Shown here: positions 60,001 through 64,000 of the stretch, piece by piece
Numbering within the stretch: position 1 is the first letter of the stretch
Layout: each line of letters begins with the position of its first letter
Assembly (NCBI RefSeq): GCF_003473485.1
Contig: NC_053048.1
Location: 41,908,755-41,972,754 of the forward strand
Reading direction: 5' to 3'
Length of the DNA stretch: 64,000 nt
Origin: Medicago truncatula
Taxonomy: Eukaryota > Streptophyta > Magnoliopsida > Fabales > Fabaceae
Translations under genes and position numbers: made by a program
The notes under the pieces: generated by a model
What the model was told of the DNA's origin: nothing
What the model saw: the letters and a program-made list of their open reading frames with translations, nothing else
Database searches by the model: none

Positions 60001-61927
60001 AAGATTACAATAATCATTTATTAAGTTATCAATCAAGATCATTATAAATCATCTAATGTGAATCTATCCGCAAAATTGTCTATTTTCTAATATAAAATTG
60101 GTTTTGATTTAAAAAATTTCTTGATACATGCAAAATTGCAGAAAATAGAAAATAAGCTTCTAATTTATAAATTTCTTGATACATGCAGACAAACACACTG
60201 TAACTATTAAATTAAGAAAATAAACTTCTAGTTCCGTTCATGTTAAAAAAAAGTGAACAGCCAAAAAAATAGAGTTTGAATAACTTACTGTCAGAGAAAG
60301 TTTTTGGAGATGCTGAGAAGCCATTGCAATATCTAAAATCCAAAAATAGTCCCTACTAGGATCATATCCTCCCTCAATAAGTAACTCCAATTGTCTAAGA
60401 TTTTGAAATCGAACCAAGACCTTCGTTAATTCCTCTATCTGTGTACAATAGTAATAATTAAAGTGAATTAAAAGCAAATACTGATCAAATTAATTAAAAG
60501 AAACATAGGCAGTGCTGCAATGGACTATTCCGTTGTCTCACATTTGGGACCAAACGCTATCCGAGATTGGCAACCTATATACAAACAATAAACACAGGTT
60601 TTGGGTGACTCACCTGTGAAGTGAGTATGATCATAGATAAATTCTCAATATGTGATAATCTTGCAATCGGATCAAGGAGGTGTGGTGTTTTCCTTCCCGG
60701 AGATGCATTCCAGAATACCTTCAATAACTTGGGAGCCGTAATAGAAATTATCCTCGGGATGTGAGCACTATATTCGAAGGATGAGAGATTGAATGCATCA
60801 ATAGCTATCTCAGAAGGAGAGTAATCCGCCCAACCACAGTCAATTATTTTCAAATGACGCAACTTTGGACCGGTAATAATTTCTATTGAACTCATGTGCC
60901 GGAAGTTCTTAAAGGTGACGTCTTCAAGTTGGAGACATTCGGAAAACAAATAAGGCAAGATGTCCATGGATAGATTTTCAATTTCTCCATCCAACACAAT
61001 TGTTGTTACGTTTTTCAATCCAGAAAACCCAACAGGTTTAAAAAATTCAATACCTCTAAAGCTAAACTTGGATAACATATGAGCTTGAATGTTGATTGGG
61101 TGTACTTGATAATCATCATTACAAGAATATTCGAAGGATGAGAGATTTGATGCAATGATGGTTAGACAACTTCGAATGTAAACCTTACAGTTAACAATGT
61201 TCAAACGAAGCAATGTTGAATGGTTTATTATCAGGTCAGAAGGGTATCGACAAGCATCAAGGGTCAAGTCTACAAGATGGGTCCAAATGGAGCACATACT
61301 CTGAACCAGTTTCGGCGTCACAGAAATTAGATCCAACACAAGAGTTGTCAAATTATTGAATCCAGTGCAGTAGTCAAGAGGTTCTGCAACGAGGCAGTCT
61401 TGCAGGTGCAGATATGTGAGAGAATGATTGCCAGATAAGAGAGTAAGGGGTAATATGTATGACGTAACAGAATAAGATGACAAGAGAAGTTCAATTCGTT
61501 TGACACCCTTAGCAATTCCTTTGGAGATCAATCTATTAATGGCATTACTAATGGCATCTCCGTGTAGAGGATTTACTAATGGAAATTTTACTCGGATTGA
61601 ATGGATGATGGCACCTTTATAATGGAGCATAAATTGATCCAATCTTGTGGCAAATTCAGATTGAAAGTGTAATCTTTGATATAGTGGAAATGTGTTTGGT
61701 ACTTGGATTGTGTTAGAGTCAAACATGGTATGAAGATCAAAGTTGAGGTCCGTCCTTAATCCCCATTCGTGAACCCATCGTTTGGACAATGCACTAGTTT
61801 TCACCAAATCCTTCAAAGCTAACTTGGAAAAGATATAAGATATAACACTATCAGGCAACTCACTCTCGAGCTTCGTACACCTCTTCATTGCAGGCAACTC
61901 ACTCTTAAGCTTTTTACGCCTCTTCAT
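57071..61927 (-). CDS. F-box/LRR/FBD protein, copy 3, 607 aa, intact
   Basis: Substrate-recruiting subunit of an SCF ubiquitin ligase by family. Exons on minus: 61927-60614 (438 codons), 60438-60289 (50), 57430-57071 (119 plus stop); all GT-AG, phase 0. The F-box lies near residues 28-70 ([20 protein letters not shown], then [10 protein letters not shown]). It is followed by leucine-rich repeats (for example [18 protein letters not shown] units) and a C-terminal FBD-like region rich in basic residues, ending NEQCQLIIL. The start is the first ATG after the acceptor-like TTGCTTGCAG, giving [17 protein letters not shown]. Intron 2 (57431-60288) has grown to 2.9 kb by insertion of a MITE and a Pack-MULE. 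This is the only copy here with all three exons open. Confidence 0.9.
57910..58227. mobile_element. Long-TIR MITE in intron 2 of F-box copy 3
   Basis: The left end TTAATTGCACTTTTCCCCCTATCTTTTG and the right end (complement of ACTTATTTTCCCCTTATCTTTTG) are inverted; GCACCCC/GGGGTGC motifs recur inside. Copy 1 has neither this nor the next element, so it inserted after duplication. Exact ends are uncertain because the Pack-MULE target site abuts it. Confidence 0.65.
58237..59613 (+). mobile_element. Pack-MULE carrying a CYP78A fragment
   Basis: Terminal inverted repeats of about 150 bp or more begin GGCTAAACTACAGTTTTGACCC and contain TTTTGCCCCCTATGTTTTAG, AAAGTGACCTTTTG and ACATGTGGCATGCCA-type blocks on both sides. 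Flanks TATTTTTTT (58228-58236 and 59614-59622) are a 9-bp Mutator target duplication. No transposase is present. The interior instead holds the 3' coding end of a cytochrome P450. The copy-1 F-box intron reads through the equivalent position without it. Confidence 0.9.
58717..59228 (+). pseudogene. CYP78A-type cytochrome P450 3' fragment inside Pack-MULE
   Basis: The parts read [20 protein letters not shown], then VSIMGSDL, then [33 protein letters not shown] and finally PRANVSV and a stop. This is the PERF-to-C-terminus region of the CYP78A family, including the heme-binding loop FxxGxRxCxG with its cysteine. At least two frameshifts (near 58980 and 59030) and an internal TAA break it, and everything upstream of the PERF region is missing. 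A short leader ending ATGGCAG|GTCAGT (58717-58723) lies upstream, and an acceptor at 58879/58880 would join it in frame as M-A-G-E-K-H-V-P. No catalytic P450 can be made. Confidence 0.88.
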
Positions 61928-61967
61928 TGCCACTGCAAGCAATAACGAACACAGTTGTTAAAATATA

Positions 61968-62208
61968 CTCCCTCCGTCCCAATTTATAAGCAAAAAAACA
62001 CAAATTCACACTTAATAAGAAAACTAAAACACAGTAATTTGAGTTATAGTTTTTTGTGTTCTTCTTGAAATAAGTTTCATAAAAAGATGTAAAAACAATT
62101 CTTATTGGATAATGATTATGGAGAAAATGAAAAGGAGAACAAATTCAATGCAATTTGCATTTAATTTTACTTTGGAAAGGATGATTTTTATGAAGAAACA
62201 TAATAATT
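61968..62208. mobile_element. Truncated Stowaway MITE between F-box copies 3 and 4
   Basis: It starts CTCCCTCCGTCCCAATTTATAAG after TA. It shares internal blocks with the MITE at 46789 (AGATGTAAAAACAATT, AATTTGCATTTAAT), but its other terminus is missing. The missing end coincides exactly with the broken end of F-box copy 4. Confidence 0.75.
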
Positions 62209-62902
62209 GACAACCATCAAGGGTCAAGTCTACAAGACGGGTGCAATTGGAGCACAGACTCTGAAGCAGTTTCGGCGTCACATTAATTAGATGCAACACA
62301 GGAGTTCTCAAATTATTGAATCCAGAGTAGTCCAGATGTTCTGCACTGAGGCAGTTTTGTAGGTGCAGATAAGTGAGAGAATCATTGCCAGATAAGAGAG
62401 TAGGGGGGAATATGTATGGGGGAAATATGTATGGCAAAACAAAATCAGATGACAAGAGAAGTTCAATTCGTTTGACACCCTTAGCAATTCCTTTGGAGAT
62501 CAATCTATTAATGGCAACATTAATGGCATCCCCGTGTTCAGAATTTACTAATGGAAAATTGACTCGGATTGAACTGATGATGGGACCTTTATAATGGAGC
62601 ATAAATTGATCCAATCTTGTGGTAAATTCAGATTGAAAGTGAAATATTTGAAAGAGTGGAAGGATGTTTGGTAAGTCTTGAATTGTGTTATAGTCAAACA
62701 TGGTATGAAGATCAAAGTTGAGGTCCGCCCTTAATCCCCATTCGTGAACCCATCGTTTAGACAATGCACTAGTTTTCACCAAATCCTTCAAAGCTAACTT
62801 GGAAAAGATATAAGATATAATAGAATCAGGCAACTCACTCTTAAGCTTCGTACACCTCTTCATTGAAGGCAACTCACTCTTAAGCTTTTTACACCTCTTC
62901 AT
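62209..62902 (-). pseudogene. F-box/LRR copy 4, truncated first exon
   Basis: It starts with ATG at 62902 ([17 protein letters not shown]), has an intact F-box and the first LRR part to LVDLTLDG, then runs into the truncated MITE at 62209. The remaining ~200 codons of exon 1 and both later exons are missing. A five-residue direct duplication (YIFPPYIFPP) distinguishes it from copy 1, to which it is otherwise nearly identical. Confidence 0.88.
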
Positions 62903-62951
62903 TGCCGCTGCAAGCAATAATGAACACAGTTAGTATAATATATAGTAAATA

Positions 62952-63046
62952 CTCCATCCGGTTCTTATTATAAAATGGACTAGATACATCACTTACACAC
63001 AATGAACTTAAAAACTCAATTGTTTCTTACAATAATAGAAGGAGAG
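62952..63046. mobile_element. Short Stowaway-like MITE (95 bp)
   Basis: The ends CTCCATCCGGTTCTTATTATAA and the complement of CTCTCCTTCTATTATTGTAA are flanked by TA on both sides. It lies just upstream of F-box copy 4. Confidence 0.65.
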
Positions 63047-63692
63047 TACAAGAGTGACAACATCTTTTTCAGAAGGAAAAAAAAAAAAGACAACCTCAAA
63101 AAGCACTAAAATCAACTCAACCCTCAAAACCAACTCCCCAGCAAGAGACCAAAGAGAGGGACGACATCATATGGGCGGCCGAGGGCTACTGGTACCAGAG
63201 TTTATACCCAGAACCACTTCCGATTCAAACTCAAAAAAATCCAAACCAGACGACACTTATAAACCCGCACTGAATTACCCCCATCTACATCATAAATCCC
63301 TAATTACAAATCGAAACCAAAACACTAAATTTTAAAAATAAAAAAAAAAAAAAAAAAAAAAACTAAAACTAAAACGATGAAAATCGCATGAATTTTACAA
63401 TAATGCTACAACATGATTAAAGAGAGATAGAGATACTTGAGAAAAGCAGCTTATCGTACCTGTTTCTGTTTGTGATGATGAACGACAGCTTCGCTAGGTT
63501 TGGTTTGGATGAAAACAATACCGTGACTGTGATGATGGGGAGATATAGATTTATTTATAGTCTCCAGAATTTCTTGTTTATTCTAACTGGGCCTCCTTTT
63601 GTGTTTGCTTTTCACCACGCCTTTTGTGATATATATAGCTCTCCTATCCTATGTTTATCTTCATATTTTGCAATTGGAGTACTTTCTATTTA
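63047..63692 (-). promoter_or_regulatory. 5' leader and promoter side of F-box copy 4
   Basis: 63360-63580 matches 51900-52690 of copy 1. It includes a probable 5' leader exon ending CAAACAGAAACAG|GTACGATAAGC (minus), which would splice to the acceptor at the start of the F-box exon. It carries no MITE where copy 1 has one. Confidence 0.55.
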
Positions 63693-64000
63693 GGCTAAAT
63701 TGCATTTTTGGTCCCTTAACTATTTAGGTAGTATCGCTTTGGTCCTTTAATTAAAATTCGATTTATTTTGGTCCCTTAACTTCTCTTTGTTACACATTTT
63801 GATCCTTTCAGTTAGTTTTAATTCAAAAATGTTAGGTTTTCTTCATCTTCTTCTCCTCTTTTTCATCTTCATATCATCTTCATATCACCTTCAACAACAA
63901 GAATCCCAAAAAAATTCTAGAAGAAAATGAAGAAAACTTAACGTTTTTGAATTAAAACTAACGGAAAGGTCCAAAATATGTAACAAAGAGAAGTTAAGGG
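63693..64000. mobile_element. Long-TIR MITE cut by right edge
   Basis: It begins GGCTAAATTGCATTTTTGGTCC. The last 60 bases (to 64000) are an inverted copy of 63770-63835, so the sequence is turning back through its right arm and continues past the window. Confidence 0.75.

Overview
The window is plant nuclear DNA: AT-rich, with intron-rich genes, canonical GT-AG splice sites and dense small transposons. It looks like a legume of the Medicago type. The grounds are the F-box/FBD/LRR clusters, a small SIN3-like PAH protein, legume-style MITE families and many FAR1-type Mutator elements. The species is an inference. I saw no rRNA, tRNA, CRISPR or organelle sequence.

Layout. (1) 1-3800, minus strand: 5' part of an ARV1 lipid-homeostasis gene, cut by the left edge; its probable 5' intron holds a LINE 3' end and a SINE. 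(2) 3800-14400: no host gene; a Mutator MITE, a PIF/Harbinger deletion derivative, a LINE RNase H fragment and repeats. (3) 14884-20098, plus: a complete 11-exon CDPK-related kinase (595 aa). (4) 21051-24222, minus: a PAH-domain gene, a 114-bp tandem repeat, a 1.4-kb Mutator-like element and a broken second PAH copy. (5) 24468-31792, plus: a PHD-finger fragment and an F-box/FBD gene whose last intron holds a 5.3-kb FAR1-type MULE with intact coding capacity and a perfect 9-bp target-site duplication. (6) 33956-37619, plus: a complete YVH1/DUSP12-type phosphatase (360 aa). (7) 39694-45617, minus: a complete UBAC2-type rhomboid-like/UBA protein (292 aa) with one GC-AG intron and two hAT elements in a long intron. 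(8) 46146-46574, minus: a truncated F-box gene. (9) 48102-63580, minus: a duplicated F-box/LRR/FBD family with one intact gene (607 aa), one copy with a premature stop and two truncated copies. A Pack-MULE carrying a CYP78A fragment sits in an intron of the intact copy.

The host genes are unrelated single genes, not an operon or pathway. What links the region is transposition. At least ten elements can be delimited by terminal repeats and target-site duplications: TTA for PIF/Harbinger, TA for Stowaway, 8 bp for hAT and 9-10 bp for Mutator. The paralogous F-box copies provide natural empty sites that date several insertions after duplication. The strongest leads are the intact FAR1 MULE with a start codon split by an intron, the CYP78A Pack-MULE, the same tryptophan codon turned into two different stops in two F-box copies, and a SINE that shares its 3' tail with a LINE.
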